Shown: piece by piece, positions 29,201 through 42,580 of the stretch | Numbering within the stretch: the stretch's first letter is position 1 | Layout of the letters: every line of letters begins with the position of its first letter | From: Bombyx mori | Lineage: Eukaryota > Arthropoda > Insecta > Lepidoptera > Bombycidae | NCBI RefSeq assembly: GCF_030269925.1 | Contig: NC_085116.1 | Location: forward strand, 7,130,001-7,194,000 | Direction: 5' to 3' | DNA: 64,000 nt | Translations under genes and position numbers: made by a program | Notes under the pieces: model-generated | What the model saw: the letters and a program-made list of their open reading frames with translations, nothing else | Told to the model about the DNA's origin: nothing | Databases searched by the model: none

Positions 29201-29517
29201 CAAAACAAAAATAATTTAACTGTAGATTAATTGGTAAGAAAAAGCCATGAAGTCAAATGTGCCAAAGCAATAAGATGCTACGTGCATTTTTAATGCAAAA
29301 GTTCAAAATGGGTAATTTGACCCGTTATGGTATGTTTAGTGTTAAATGTAAAAACAAACATCGTTTGCTTAATCTGGACGAAGCATGGACGTAATAGGGG
29401 GCGTGAGGGGTGGTCTTATCCTAAATAGCTGAAATCAATAATTTGTAGCATGCCAATGAAATAATTACTCCTATTCCTTTCTTGTACGATCTCCAACTTA
29501 ATCCAGGCTACCTTGTC

Positions 29518-29933
29518 GTTCCCGATCGGCAGTGTATCGCGTTCCGATTCGGCAGTCTGGTCCTGACCCAGCGGGGTGTCCCGGAACACCAGCGGCATCG
29601 CCCGGGCGGCCTGGTAGGGCCGCCGTGCCGCGGAGACCGGCGTCGTTGGTCGTCGACTATCGCCTCGACGACCCGTAGGTCGGGCGTCCTCGGGGTGTCG
29701 CCGCGAGTCTGGTCGTATTATTGACTGCGAGAACCCCCTTACTCTGACCGGGTTCTGACCCCAGACGGAGATCGGAAGTTGGGTGTAAGAGTGCAGGGGA
29801 GCGTTTAGTGCGATAGGGCACTAAAACGACCTTGGGCCTGCAGTCTGCTCTCAACATCTGACGATCGTCAAGTCCCAAGAACCCAGCGCACCCCCTAGGC
29901 GCGGGGTACTCGTAGGTTCGGCCCGAAAAAAAA
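29518..29933 (+). mobile_element. 5'-truncated non-LTR retrotransposon with 12-base target duplication
   Basis: GGCTACCTTGTC occurs at 29506-29517 and again at 29934-29945. Between them is about 416 bases of GC-rich DNA, unlike its surroundings, that ends in a run of eight A. This is the mark of target-primed insertion. The family is not certain; no intact ORF is present. It lies 74 bases beyond the donor of the 30 kb candidate exon. Confidence 0.8.
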
Positions 29934-30018
29934 GGCTACCTTGTCATTGAGAGGTCACAGGAATTAAGCAAAGAGAGAATTGATAGTTCTAAAAATAAAT
30001 AGTGTCCGAATTCTGTAC

Positions 30019-30168
30019 CTCGATTAACACAGCATCGTTTGCAGTATCTCTCACGAATTTGTAGTACGGAAAAATGCTTCCATAGCTTCTTGGAACGCGC
30101 AACGCGAGCATAAGGGGACGCCGCTCGACCGTCGAACTGGAGCCGGGCGTCTCTTGACGTGTTGACAT
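30019..30168 (-). CDS. Candidate alternative first exon, 50 codons
   Basis: The ATG at 30168 begins MSTRQETPGSSS and continues to VRDTANDAVLIE, ending at a good donor (GAG then GTACAG) in phase 0. Kidins220 exon 1 also opens in phase 0, so the two can join in frame. No domain is recognised. Codon usage is GC-richer than the surrounding intron. It could instead be a non-coding leader or a chance ORF. Confidence 0.5.
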
Positions 30169-30581
30169 AATTTCACAACAATGCAAACACCGATACGACC
30201 AACGTTAACACAATTACTAGTCCGGACATACTTAAAGCGATACATAGTGTGCTGCCATGTCCACATTGAAGCTGAGACAGATTTCACTTAGCGCCAGATC
30301 CGCTAACCACAGAGCCAAATGAACGCGGGTAGTTAGTTAAACGAGTCGACAAACGAAAATGTGGTCTGTCACGAAAGCGACCGGCGAGTGTTATTTAGTA
30401 GATAAGATGTTTATTGAATACATTTTATAGCTGCGTAAGGACCCTTATCGGACTTATCAGTGTGTTTGTAAGTTCATTCTTGGATGTAGCGGTTGTGTGT
30501 GTTAGATATTGTAATGATATCCATAACGTAAATCCTTAATACTGTGACATAGTTTGACGTTATGTTATGTTGGTATTAGGT

Positions 30582-30711
30582 TTTTTTTTGCTTAGATGGG
30601 TGGACGAGCTCACAGCCCACCTGATGTTCAGTGGTTACTGGAGCGCATAGACATCTTCAACGTAAATGCGCCACCCACTTTGAGATATAAGTTCTAAGGT
30701 CTCATTATAGT
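30582..30711 (-). repeat. Bm1 SINE, short fragment
   Basis: T run and body to TAAGTTCTAAGGTCTCA, truncated there. Confidence 0.88.
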
Positions 30712-30801
30712 TATCATTATTCACGTTAACATAGTTTACACACGTTATCATAGTAACATTATTGACGGCTACTCCATTTTAACAGGTATCGAAATTATAT
30801 T

Positions 30802-31067
30802 AATACGCTTTTATTAGCTTCAGACGTATGTATGTTAATATGTAACGGAATCTTTGAACATGATTTTGACCCCCTTCAAAACGTCAGATTAACTCGAAAT
30901 TTGGCATACTTATTAAGGAATGATGACAATTCAATATATAACAAAAAATTTGAAAAAATTGAAATTCAACTAAAAAATGAAAAATAAATAATAGTTTAAA
31001 AAAACTAAAAAAAAATACGTTTTATAGAAAATCCAACTAAAAAATAGTTTTTTTTTTATTTGAATTA
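30802..31067 (+). mobile_element. Small TIR element, copy 2, with inverted 3' end
   Basis: The first 200 bases match copy 1 (TTAGCTTCAGACGTATGTATG, CAAAACGTCAGATTAACTCG). The last 60 or so bases are present in the opposite orientation (TACGTTTTATAGAAAATCC then AACTAAAAAATAG). Confidence 0.65.
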
Positions 31068-31069
31068 AA

Positions 31070-32814
31070 AACAGTGTGCAAAATAGTGTTTTTATTTAAC
31101 AACGATAATATTGTCATGGTAGTCTGTCGTCTCCTATGGCTATTACGATATGGGGTTACTAGCTTATAATCCAACAGATTAACAGTCACTATTCTCAGCT
31201 TATTTATAACATGCTTTTATTAGCTTGACCTGCATCGTATCAGGGATCCGTGATAATACAATAAATTTATTACTTCTGACTAATCATAATAATCCTAATC
31301 CTGGACAAAGATCACCAGTATAAAACAAAAACCATTTAATCTTTACTTCGATTTGTTTTTTGTTTTGTTTCTGTCGTTTTTAAACAATATTTCCTTATTA
31401 TGTATATTTTCTGATTTCATTTACTCATACTAAACAACAAAATAATAAACCTATTTCGAATATTAGTAAAACTGTCCGAATTCAACTTCTGTAGGGAATC
31501 TTCGAAAAAAAATCTGTTGAAATTAATTAATATATTACATTAAAACAATTATGTACAACACATTAATACAGCTGAAGCTAATAAGTGTGTTAAGAAAGAG
31601 AAGTGTCTTACGGACACCCAGTTAGAATCGAGTTCTTTTTGCTATATCTTTTTTTTTGTGTTTGTATTAAGTAATAATTCAATTTAAAAAAGGTAAATAA
31701 AAGAGTTAGTATAAAATAATTGAGGAATCTTAAATTGTTTATAAATAACGTGTGATTATTTTCTGGCATATTAGTGAAAAAAACGCTATTTTATTATTTA
31801 TTACATATACACATATATTCTCAATATTATAATAATAAATCATGACGCATCATGCAATTTCTGCACTATACATGATCGCCATCTAGCGGTAAAACCAAGT
31901 AACAAGTGACAAAGTTAACAAAACATCGACGTTCGACGTCGAACCATGAAGTAATTTATCTTTTTAAAAAGCAAATTTATTATACTCAGTGCATCATAGA
32001 TGGCGCTGACAACAACAATTTACGGTTCGTGACCAACAATGGATATTGTAAATAAAATGTTGTACACCTTACATATTGATATAGCACCTACAATAAACAA
32101 AATGACATATTTTGTGCTATCTAATTTATGACATGTTCATAATAATTAAACTTTGAGGTTTTTTGAACGTTTTTCAGACAAAATGTTTATCTAACATATT
32201 GTCACAAGTGTATTATTATCACGTCGCGACGTTTCATCTGTAACTGTAGTGATTGAACGTGACGGATGCTGATTTATCACCGCCTATCATTATTATGAGT
32301 TATTCTACAAAGTCAATTTCATGCAACAAAGACAACAATGAACAGAATGCAGCTTTGGTGGATAGTCTAGAATTAGCGCACGTTAATAAAACGAGCATCT
32401 ATTGTGAGGTTTAAATCATTTTCCTTTTTTTTTTAAAGTAAATACTAATACCGCGAAGTGCGTAACTGACTGCTACTTGATTTAAAGTTTTAGATTATGT
32501 ATTTACGACATTTATTAGATATTTATACGATATTTAAATTTATGTTTTTTTTTTTTCTATAGCACGTCAACGCACTGGGTATTTATAGAACAGTATCGTG
32601 ACTGACAGGCAGGAGGATGCTCCTGGAGTATTATAGAGGTGCGTTGAAAAATGAGTTCTTAATCCGACGAAAATTATAAAGTTTGGTTTGGTATATATCA
32701 ATGAAATTTAGTTTTTTTATATGAATTTAATACATATACGAGTGTTGAAACTTAGAAGATTGAAGTTTTAATTATATTGCTATATTAATGAGCATCAATC
32801 GTGCACCAAGATTT
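31070..32814. other. Intronic or intergenic stretch, nothing recognised
   Basis: AT-rich with scattered short poly-T. A faint echo of the TIR element start (GCTTTTATTAGCTT) at about 31214. Confidence 0.5.
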
Positions 32815-33079
32815 AATTTTTTATTGCTTAAATAGGTGGGCGAGCTTACAGCCCACCTGATGTTAGTGGTTTCTGGAGCCCATAGACATCTACAACGTAA
32901 ATGCCGCCACCCACCTAGAGATATGGGTTCTCAGGTCTTAGTATAGTCACGACAGCTGCCCCACCCTTCAAACCGAAACGCATTACTGCTTCACGGCTGA
33001 TATAATATGTAGGGTGGTGGTACCTACCCGTACGGACTCACAAGAGGTACTACCACCAGTAATTACGAAAATGACTTTG
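32815..33079 (-). repeat. Bm1 SINE, partial
   Basis: Minus-sense body from the T run to CTACCACCAGTAATTACG. Confidence 0.9.
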
Positions 33080-33523
33080 CGGGTTTAATTAAAAAAAAAA
33101 AGAAAATAAATGCATTTTAATTATAAATTTATCACGCGTGAAATTATTGCGTGTCGCACCTTGCCTAATACGGTCGTCGTCATTAATGTTCACACATGAG
33201 GTGTGTGAAGATCACTCACGCCGCAGCGTTGAACACGCAGGTATGTAGTAGGCATTTCGTTCGTCCGTGTGTGAACGGAAGTGTAAATTGTTATCTTGAC
33301 ATTATACAAAAAGATTACGTACGTTGCGAAATTTTTTGTGAAACTAAACAATATAAGAGAACAATAAATGTGTTTTTAGTTGTATTTAATTCTTGTTAGC
33401 AGTACTACCACGTACGTACCAGTACGTACTTACTAATTATTATACTATTAAACAAAAAGGTCTTGTAATAAACATCAAATCCGCAAAAATTATAAATTTG
33501 AGTAGTAATAATTACTGTCCGTA

Positions 33524-33730
33524 GGTTTTTTTTTTCCCTACCTAAGCTGAGAGCCTTGAGAGGCTATATCAGCGTAGCCTTAACTAGTAGGTGAGCTCAC
33601 GGGGCCCAAACCTGACGACGCTGCTAACACGAACCCTAGCAAGAGCCGTGCTTCGCAGAATCTACAACGGGATCGGAAACGCGACCCACTGAGAAGATCC
33701 GACGAGAAACTCAGTGGGCTGTGTCTGTGT
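33524..33730 (-). repeat. Jockey-like LINE 3' end
   Basis: Minus-sense copy; it forms an inverted pair with the copy at 34020-34345. Confidence 0.75.
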
Positions 33731-33734
33731 CCGT

Positions 33735-33957
33735 AGGGTGAGTTGTTAGCCTGTACGAGTGGATACCGACATATTGCCCTGTTGCCGCCGTAAAGCAGTT
33801 ATGCGTTTTGGTTTCAGATGTTGGAAAGTCTCTATTCAATACAAAATAGACTTTGACCTCATGGCTATGACGGTATTCCTGTTGTGTTGCCTATGGGCTC
33901 CGATAATCGCTATACACCACGTGGACCGTAAGCTCACTCAGCCATATACTGTGTGGT
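33735..33957 (+). repeat. Old Bm1-like fragment
   Basis: Diverged plus-sense body (GCCGCCGTAAAGCAGTTATG, CTATGGGCTCCGATAATC). Confidence 0.55.
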
Positions 33958-34019
33958 TAGTGTGAGTTTTTTCGATAGCCTAAAAGTTAGCCCAATTTTG
34001 TATGCAGTTGGAACAGCGC

Positions 34020-34345
34020 CCCTAGCGGCAAACGCACGCAAACGATCCCAACCACTTCGATAAAGCGGCACGACACGAGAACCCTCTCATCGTGGCCGCC
34101 GGTAACTACATTCCCGATCCTGCGGACAGAATGGAAAGCAGTCGACGTCGCCCAAAACACGTCATCTCGGATCCTCCCGATCCACTAACGGTGCTTTTAG
34201 GTACTTCAAGCACCGGTCACCGGTCGTCGCTTGCGACGAAGGGCTCGACGAGTAAATTAACGTCATCAGGTTTGAGCCCCGTGAGCTCACCTACAAACGT
34301 TAGGGTTACGCTGAAATAGCCTCTCAAGGCTCTCAGCTTAGGTCC
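34020..34345 (+). repeat. Jockey-like LINE 3' end with C-terminal ORF relic
   Basis: Plus-sense copy with a short open stretch ([16 protein letters not shown]) that resembles the end of the family's ORF2, then TTTGAGCCCCGTGAGCTCACC and AATAGCCTCTCAAGG. Confidence 0.7.
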
Positions 34346-34408
34346 CATTCCATACAAATATGAGCGAACTTTTACGCTATCGAGAACGTTAAAAAACTCG
34401 CACTAAGC

Positions 34409-34656
34409 ACACTGGTGGTAGAGCGTCTTGTGAACCCGCACGGGCAGGTATCATCACTCTGCCCATTTCTGCCGTGAATTAGTATCGAGATTCGTTCTGA
34501 AGGGTGGGGCATCCGCTGTACTGTAAAACTGACACTAAGAACTCGTGTCTCAAGATGGGTGGCGCATTTACGTTGTAGATGTCCATGGGCTCCAGTAATC
34601 ACTTTACACCAGGTGGGCTGTGAGCTCGTCCACCCATCTAGGCCATAAAAAAAAAC
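34409..34656 (+). repeat. Bm1 SINE, partial
   Basis: Plus-sense body to the A run at 34648; a further short tail piece follows at 34680-34735. Confidence 0.88.
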
Positions 34657-35227
34657 TCATTAAGGTTCTCTATTGCTGCGGCAACCACTTATCACCAGGT
34701 GGGCCGGGAGCTCAACCACTCGCCCAAGCATTCAAAAAGTCTTAGTCCCGGTACAGATCATATTTAAGTTACTGTCAACGCTTTATTTATTCCACAAATT
34801 TGTACTTTGTGAAAACTCATGAAGGTTTTGGACAATGCAATAATAGATTACTAAAGACTATGATTACTAATTTTGCTGTTCTACCGTATTTTTTATGTTA
34901 AAATAAATAATTCAGGTGCAAACTTGATTTAATAAAAAGGTAATTTGTGATTTGGGCGATGCCTTTAAAATAATTTACGATGTTTTGGCGTTTATACGAA
35001 AGCAAATGCAATAAAAATATAATTTGCACCTTATTTTCTTTTATGATCCCGAAAAGATAAATATGGATAGATTCTTAAAATATTCTCTTATCATCAAATG
35101 TTTATGTTCCGCCTTTAAGTATTTTATTATATTTTCATTGGGGATTATTTCCCAATTATCTGAGCTATACGAAATTAAAGCGATAACGGTTAAAGACGTA
35201 TTCCTTCTGCAGTTACTCTTCCCTAAA

Positions 35228-35366
35228 ATGCACTGTAACTATACTGAGACCTTAGAACTTATATCTCGAGGTGGGTGGCGCATTTATGTTGTAGATGTCT
35301 ATGGGCTCCAGTAACCACTTAGCACCAGGTGGGCTGTGAGCTCATCCAGTCATCTAAGCAATAAAA
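35228..35366 (+). repeat. Bm1 SINE, 3' end only
   Basis: From GTAACTATACTGAGACC to the AATAAA tail. Confidence 0.88.
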
Positions 35367-35454
35367 AATAAAATAAAACTCAACCACCAAGTCAATCGAT
35401 CGACATAGAGGTCGAGCGCTGAGCCTCCCTGCCACCTTCAGTTGCCTTAAACCC

Positions 35455-36700
35455 CCCCCCCATGACCGTTAACGAAGCAAGGAAGCAATCACGAACTCTC
35501 AACCACGAAAAGTCCTGCTCAGACGGAATTCATAACCGCGTTTTAAAAATTTTACCCGCCCAACTAATAATCATGTTGGTCTCCATTTTAAATACCGCTA
35601 TGACAACTACATCTATACCGCGAAAGAAGCGTATGTTATCGAAATACACAAACCTGGAAAACATCAAAATGATCCCGCCAGCTACTACCTCATCATCCTC
35701 CTCCCAGTGTTAGGCAAATTATACGAGCGACTATGACGCAAACGCCTCTAGGACTTCATCACCTTGAAAGGCGCCCTGATCGACAAACAGTTCGGAATTT
35801 GCGCGAAGCACTCGTGCATTCAGCAAGTGCACCGCCAAACACATTTTAGTAGGGCTAAATAGACGCAGACCCATCCCCACCCCACGGGAGCCCGATATCG
35901 CCCGATATCGATATCGCGAACGCGTTTGACAAAGTCTGGCACAACGGTTTAAATTACAAACTGTATAACATGGGCGTGACAGTCTCGTGCTCATCATACG
36001 AGACTTCTTGTCGAACTGTTCGTTTCGGTATCGAGCCGAAGGAACTCGCTCTCTGCCGCTACATATCTCGGCCGGAGTCCTGCAAGGCTCCCTTCTCTCC
36101 CCGCTAGTTTTAGGCTGTTTATTAACTATATAACCCGGTCGCCAGCGACCAACTTAGCCCTTTTTGCGGGTGATACGGCCTATCTATTAGGCGAGTAGAA
36201 ATATGTCGTTCATGCTTAAGTAAGCTCCAGATCATGGTCAACAATTTAGGACAATAGTTCCGGAAGTGGCGTATTGACATCAATCCCCCGTAAAGCACAG
36301 CCGTGCTCTTCAAAAGGGGTCACCCTCCCGACACTACTGCTAGTGTCTTGTCACGAATTAGGCGCGGTAACTTCATGGCCCACGTTTGGGAATTGTCCTT
36401 TAGAACAAAGATCAAGCAGTAGCTGCCCATTGCTATTCATATGGCCTATACCATGCCTGCCCAAAACTTTAGGCCATGCTTCAAAATCACGCCCTACTGC
36501 ATTGAAGTCACCATTGAAGACACAGCTCACCGAGTTTCTCGCGGGATCTTCTCAGTGAGTCGCGATTCTGATCCGGTGGTAGATTTTGCGAAGCACTGGT
36601 CTTGTTAGGGCTAGCGTTAGAATATTCTATGAGCCCGTGAGCTCACCTACTCGTCCGGGCGTAGCTGGAATAGCCCCTTAGGCTACCAGCGAATAGGTAA
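35455..36700 (+). pseudogene. Jockey-like LINE remnant with broken reverse transcriptase
   Basis: Fragments of a reverse transcriptase can be read in changing frames: SDGIHNRVLKILPAQL at 35522-35569, a segment like DKQFGICAKHSCIQQVHR near 35780, one like TLPHISAGVLQGSLLSPLVL near 36055, and FRKWRIDINP near 36260. The family 3' tail follows (36520-36700). Frameshifts and deletions are many. It is an old, dead copy. Confidence 0.75.
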
Positions 36701-39700
36701 GGAAAACAAAAAGCACTAAGTTAATGTAAGCTACAAATAGTAATACAAATTATTGTTAACATTTAGAGCTCTATTGACGCCGCGCCGGTACAATATTATC
36801 CAAGACAACAGACCGATATCGTGTCGGACCGTGTAAAATTGTCATGGGTTTTTTCAAACTTTTAATTTACTCGATATCGGTAGGTATCAATCAGATAACA
36901 TTTTATGATCGTGTCAATGAGTTAATACTACTTTTAATCAACTTTATAAAACTACCGGTCTCAAAGTACGATTTTCATCTGTGTTACAGACGAGACAAGT
37001 ACAAGTAGACCCGAAGCCTAAGGTGATCATCTTTTACAACTCTGACCGGGATTCAAACTCGAACCTAGTGGTATAGTGGTCAAGGTCACTAGCAACTCGA
37101 CAAACGAGACAATCTAACCTTATAACTAACTGCCTTTATAACGGTGAAGTCCACGTGGTTACGCTTGAAACACTAACCGGTTTCATTTTGAGCACATTTA
37201 AAGTAGCAAACGTATTATGGCGAGACGTAAACAAGCATAATATTATTATACCATAGACCACACAACGTGAACGCTACTGTCCATCTATAGATATGCCTTA
37301 AGTTGAATTCTTGAGCACAGTCAAATAACCGGTTTTTTTTTATTTATTTTTTATTCATAATTTTATTCATTCTTGTATTCTCATTATAATAACGGCATTC
37401 CTGCCTTTTAACCTGCAGCTTAAGCTTTTTAAGCATTTTTTCGACTGCAGAAGCCATAACATATCTTATGTAAATTGTAATTAAATAGAACGTGACATTG
37501 AGATATAAGACTCAAGACTCAATTATTCAACATAACATCGATTCTACCCAACAATTCCAACCGGAATACTTCTCTGCTTACCGACCGTTTTTTCGACAGG
37601 ACTAATAGGATTAGTATAAAGCTCGACTTTACTAAATATTTATTAAGCACATAGATAATAAGGGATGAATGTTATCCACCTAGCGTCACATATACATATT
37701 CGTATAAAGGCACATCAAACCAAAGCTCGGAGTGCAATGCCTCTTTGCAGTAAAAATAGATCGAACGATACCAAAAATATCATATAATACGAACGGGCTG
37801 AAAACACCTAACACTAGTAGTTTAATTTTCACATTTTACTACACGACGTTACACATACAGACTTAAAAAAATTTCACCGAGCGGGAAATGTCGGTAGACT
37901 AATGAACCGAATGTTTTTTTTTAAAGGAAGGATTAATGGTGGCTCGGAATCCTTTCCAGTTTCACCAGGATAGGTGGTACGAATGATATTATCAGAAGCT
38001 TGAATTTGTGCAAGCTTTTCTTGTAAACTTCAGATTTTAGCCGGATTTTTCTATTCCATAATATCAACTGCTACATACACACACAGTTCACTGCGGTTAT
38101 CATTCTTGACGTTTCTTCGGTATATAATCAGTTAAAGAAATTAATACCTGTTCCCAGTATTTGGTTCGAATAACACAACATACGACTGGCCTTCGCCTTT
38201 ATACACGGTTTAAAGTTTTATGCAATTATACTTAGATTCATTAAATGTGCAAGTATTATGTATCTTCCTTAAATAAATACATTAAATGATGGTATCGTAA
38301 AATCTATTTAAAACTTTCGTAGTTATAAACACATATTGAAACGCTAATTGCAACTTAATATGTATGCTATGTGCGTACGAATAGAAAGAGAGGTACTTAT
38401 AATGACCCAAATTACTTCATTATTCTTACATTTTTATCGGAATAAAAATTTTAACATTTTTACAATTTTTGTAGAAAGATTTTAACATGTTCTTAGTGGT
38501 AGTATTATTATTCTATTTAAAACGCACACTCCGACAACGAACTTAGATAACCCATTTTATGAAGGCAGTTATCATTATCACTAGCACGTAGCCATAAAGT
38601 TTATAGTACAACAAACCGTATTTTACAATAATCTGAGTTCGTCTGATTTAGCACAAAACCGAGACATCAATTTCCTCAGTATAGGTAGGTACACTGTGAT
38701 TGGTAATTTAACGCGATGACGTCACGGTCTTATACAATGACGCACAGAAACTTAACTATATAGTGACCTTGAATGCTCCAATAGTCGTTTATAGTATAGA
38801 AAATACTAATAAGAAACCAAAATATAAAACTAATTAGAAAATAAACTATGGCTGCAAAATTATTTCCCACAGGTTTTTCCCACAAAAAAAAAAAAGTGTA
38901 ATAATAATAATTCTTTCACATATATTTTATAAAACATATTGTTATATTCTTTGGTTATACTAATACATACTCGGCAGAGTTATTCTACGCAAATTTTATC
39001 TGGGTATGTAATTTAATTAGTCATCGAAATGATTCACTATACGAAGAGGATGTACTCAAAAGTTAGTAAAATCAACATCTGTACAACAATTGATTAATTA
39101 AGAATGATCAACCAGTTGAAAGAAGCCACAAAGAATCTAATGAATTTTCTTTTAACACGATATTACTTAAAATCATGATAGGTTTAGACGACAGACTGTT
39201 TACAGCATCAATAAATTGCTAGAACATGAAAAGGAAAAGAGTTGCCATTATTAATATTTAGTTAAAGTTCCGTTTTCTTTTATTCAACTATTGATTCGTT
39301 CGAAATTTTGAGTTAAATTCTACTTCATAATACGTTGAACATGACAAAGTGTTTTCATGTTATTTTTCTGATTCATTATACTAAAATGTTTACGTAGAGT
39401 TTCAACAGTATTCGCGTAAAATCTTTATTAATTTGTTGGCATTAATGCCAAAAGGAAACTCCGCAATGCGACGCCTTATCAATCTTAGTAAATATCCCAA
39501 TATTTGAGATAAATATGCTGTCGTAATCAATCACGAAAAACACTTTTAAATAAGATCGATTGGCACAAACGGTTTTGTTATAGATAAATCCTAATGTGGT
39601 TTTTCATTGTGATAATTTTTGATGGACAAACAGATGTCCTTTGTTTTTCAATCCTTTTAATGGACTGACGATGGAAATACGACTACATATACATAATATG

Positions 39701-39736
39701 TATTTTGATTTTTGTGTGTGTTTGAGCAGCGCTCGT
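36701..39736. other. Long non-coding stretch
   Basis: No coding signal. A palindromic CRE-like TGACGTCA at 38717-38724. A tRNA-like scrap (GTGGTATAGTGGTCAAGG) near 37069 is too incomplete to call. Confidence 0.5.
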
Positions 39737-39909
39737 AATGGGTCTCGGTTTGAAGTGTGGGGCAGCCGTTGTAACTATACTATAGACCTTAGAACTCATA
39801 TCTCAAGGTGGGTAGCGGCATTTACGTTGTAGATGTGTATAGGCTCCGGTAACCACTTAACACCAGGTGGGCTGTGAGCTCGTCCACCCATAAATGCAAT
39901 AAAAAAAAA
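39737..39909 (+). repeat. Bm1 SINE, 3' part only
   Basis: From GGTCTCGGTTTGAAG to the A run. Confidence 0.88.
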
Positions 39910-42234
39910 CCTCAAGATCTACCCTTTAATTAAGCGGTAACCGGTGACCATAGAAATCACAACGTAAATACTATTGCAATGTCTTGACATAAACTATACC
40001 ACTTCTTAATACTGCGAGTATATTATAGTAATAGCGCGAGGCTGAAAAAAGTCCTGCCTCCAGTATTAATAGTAGTTAAATAAGAAAATAGCATAATTGG
40101 TAATTATGATTACGAAGGAATCGGAATGTAGTGTAGACGCCAAGGGCATAAGGCCCTCTTGATGGTGAATATTCACTGCCGCTTCCCGATCTACAATACT
40201 AATACATTGTAACTTCGCTGTATATGATAATAATATATGATAACATCTTCCCGCTATATATGATAATATGTGTAACGTCACATGAGTGTACTATTCGTAC
40301 ACGGATAAAGCTATTAAAGGCCATATTTCAAATCAGCTGTTTTTTTTTACTCTTTACTATTTTCCTCTTACTTCTGAGAATAGAGTTGCAAAAGTTGAAG
40401 CACAATTAATTTTGATATTCACATCCTAATTAACAAACCGAGTTAAACATACACAAAATTCAGAAGGACACGACGAAATTTTTGTATCAAAGAATCCTTT
40501 TAAATAATTTTAGTGTGTACAGTTTTTCATTCGCCACATATTTGTAATTAATTATCAAATCACGACGGCTACGTGTAATGATTGCATTAATAGCTATTGA
40601 AAATATAATCAAAGTTAATATGTATCGTGAACGTGACTAATCTATTTCTGATCTTAATCTATAATACCGTATCAATAACGCAATATGTTCATTTTATCAT
40701 TATAGTGGAGTAGGTAGAAAGATTTATTTTTAACAATACCGTTTATCCATAAACTGCTTAAAATAATCTATAGAAGATTGTCGGAATTTAACATTTCATT
40801 TTAAGTTTATTAGGAATGATAAAACTAACGAATGTTTAGCGTGCGTGGTTTCAATTGAGCTCATAAAATTAATATCAATTGATTCTTCAATGAGACTAGA
40901 ACGCTTCTCTCAAAAAAAAAAAAAAACAACGTTAGTATTACGTACGGATTGTAGTTTGTTTACTTCTTTATATACATTTTTACTGTATATACATTTACAT
41001 TTTTATAGTTTTGGTGTTTCGTAGAATTTTATTAAATTATAGACAAATAAATGAAGTGGGCATCATTTTTGTCAAATATTTTTTTACTACTATTCGTGTT
41101 TCATCTCGAATATTAATTTTGACGTGAGTATGCTTTAGGTAGCAAAGTATGTATTGCAGTTTATCTATATCAGGGCCCTGAAACTGCGATACTTTAAGAC
41201 AAATATATTTTTGTATGGAAACTAGCGGCATCTTGTAGCGAATGTCCCTAAACTTATATATTAAACACAGAAAATATAAAACTAATAAATCATACCAGTC
41301 TTTATTTGTTATAGACAAATTGATTAAATTTTATCAATTTGTGGTTTATAAAAATTTACAAAATCCTTCATTATGAATAAAATATAGAATAGTTAATATA
41401 AAACTACCATCTACAGGCGCAATGAGAAACTAATCGAAGTGAAGCCATCTAGTGGCCGACGCCCGTAAACATTTTTGTTGAGTGCTTGAGTTGCTTATCT
41501 ATAAATAACTTAAGTGCATTATCTATGAACTATATTGTTTATAAAACTTCTTACGCTCATCGTATTAGTAAAGTGGCCGGTTTACTCGTACGTGAAGTTT
41601 TTGTTATAATATGACAACTGTGTTATAATGTTTTTAAATTGTCCATATTAAATTGAAAGCTTGTGTTTCATTTTTTTTAAGTGCCCTGTATGTTTTTAAG
41701 AGTTGTACCAATGTTTAAACAAGTTTTTTATCGTGTCCAGTTTTATGTTATGTAAAGTTGAGTAAGTAAACTCGCTTACTAAGTATTTTTAAATACGTAG
41801 CGCAATGAAATGACTGACTAATTGAATGAAACGAGTTAAAATAAAAAAGGACCACTAGATATTTAGACGTGGCACACGAAAATTATAATTTATGTATTAT
41901 TATCGTTTAATTTATGTAAACGTAAAACAACGTGGTTTAAGCTTAGAACTGTTTAATTAAATTTTCAGTACTTTCAAACGAATAACGATTTTCAAATAAA
42001 ACTACAAACAAAATTGTCTCATTTCAAATATTAACGGCAGAAACGTAATCGAGTTGTATTTTAAGTTCTGTACAATGAAAACTGCACGACTGATCGTTTC
42101 AATGTTGTCTTCGTACCAACGACTACTGATCGTGTGCTTGCTGACGCCAGTATCCGTTGTCAAGATAAGTTATGTTGTCGATTTTGTAAGTAACGTTCTG
42201 TCACTACGTTCTCGATGGAACTCAATCTATACTA
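39910..42234. other. Long non-coding stretch
   Basis: AT-rich. A 40-codon open start at 42075 (MKTARLIVSMLSSYQRLLIV) ends at a GTAAGT, but no acceptor in a matching frame is recognised, so I do not call an exon. Confidence 0.45.
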
Positions 42235-42580
42235 ATCTATACTTAATATTATAAAGAGGAAAGATTTGTTTGTTTGTATTGAATAGGCTCCGAAACTACT
42301 GAACCGATTTGAAAAATTCTTGTCACTGGAAGCTACACTATTCCTGAGTGACATAGGCTATAATCTTTTTTGAAAAAAATTAGGCATCCTTACCAAAACT
42401 CCAATAATGTAACCCAAGGTGTAAAAAAATTATCTAAAATATTCTTTACATCGCGTGCCCTGCGAAAACTATTGATCATAGAATAAAATAAAGTACTACG
42501 ACTTTGTAGAACATATTATTTATTATTCACAAAAAGTGTCGCGACAGAATATGTCTAACTATTATAGTTATGCCTCAATA
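42235..42580 (+). repeat. Single-arm copy of the 8.7 kb dispersed element
   Basis: Starts TATAAAGAGGAAAGATTTG and follows the left arm at 8.7 kb block by block, including ATCGCGTGCCCTGCGAAAAC. Confidence 0.75.

Noticed and set aside
29482..29878. Arg/Gly-rich ORFs on both strands
   Set aside because: They lie in the GC-rich LINE insertion and show no conserved protein.
37060..37095. tRNA-like GTGGTATAGTGGTCAAGG
   Set aside because: Only an A-box-like part; no full arm pairing seen.
42054..42254. Hydrophobic ORF starting MKTARLIVSMLSS
   Set aside because: No partner exon in phase and no known family; the end of the frame runs into a dispersed repeat.
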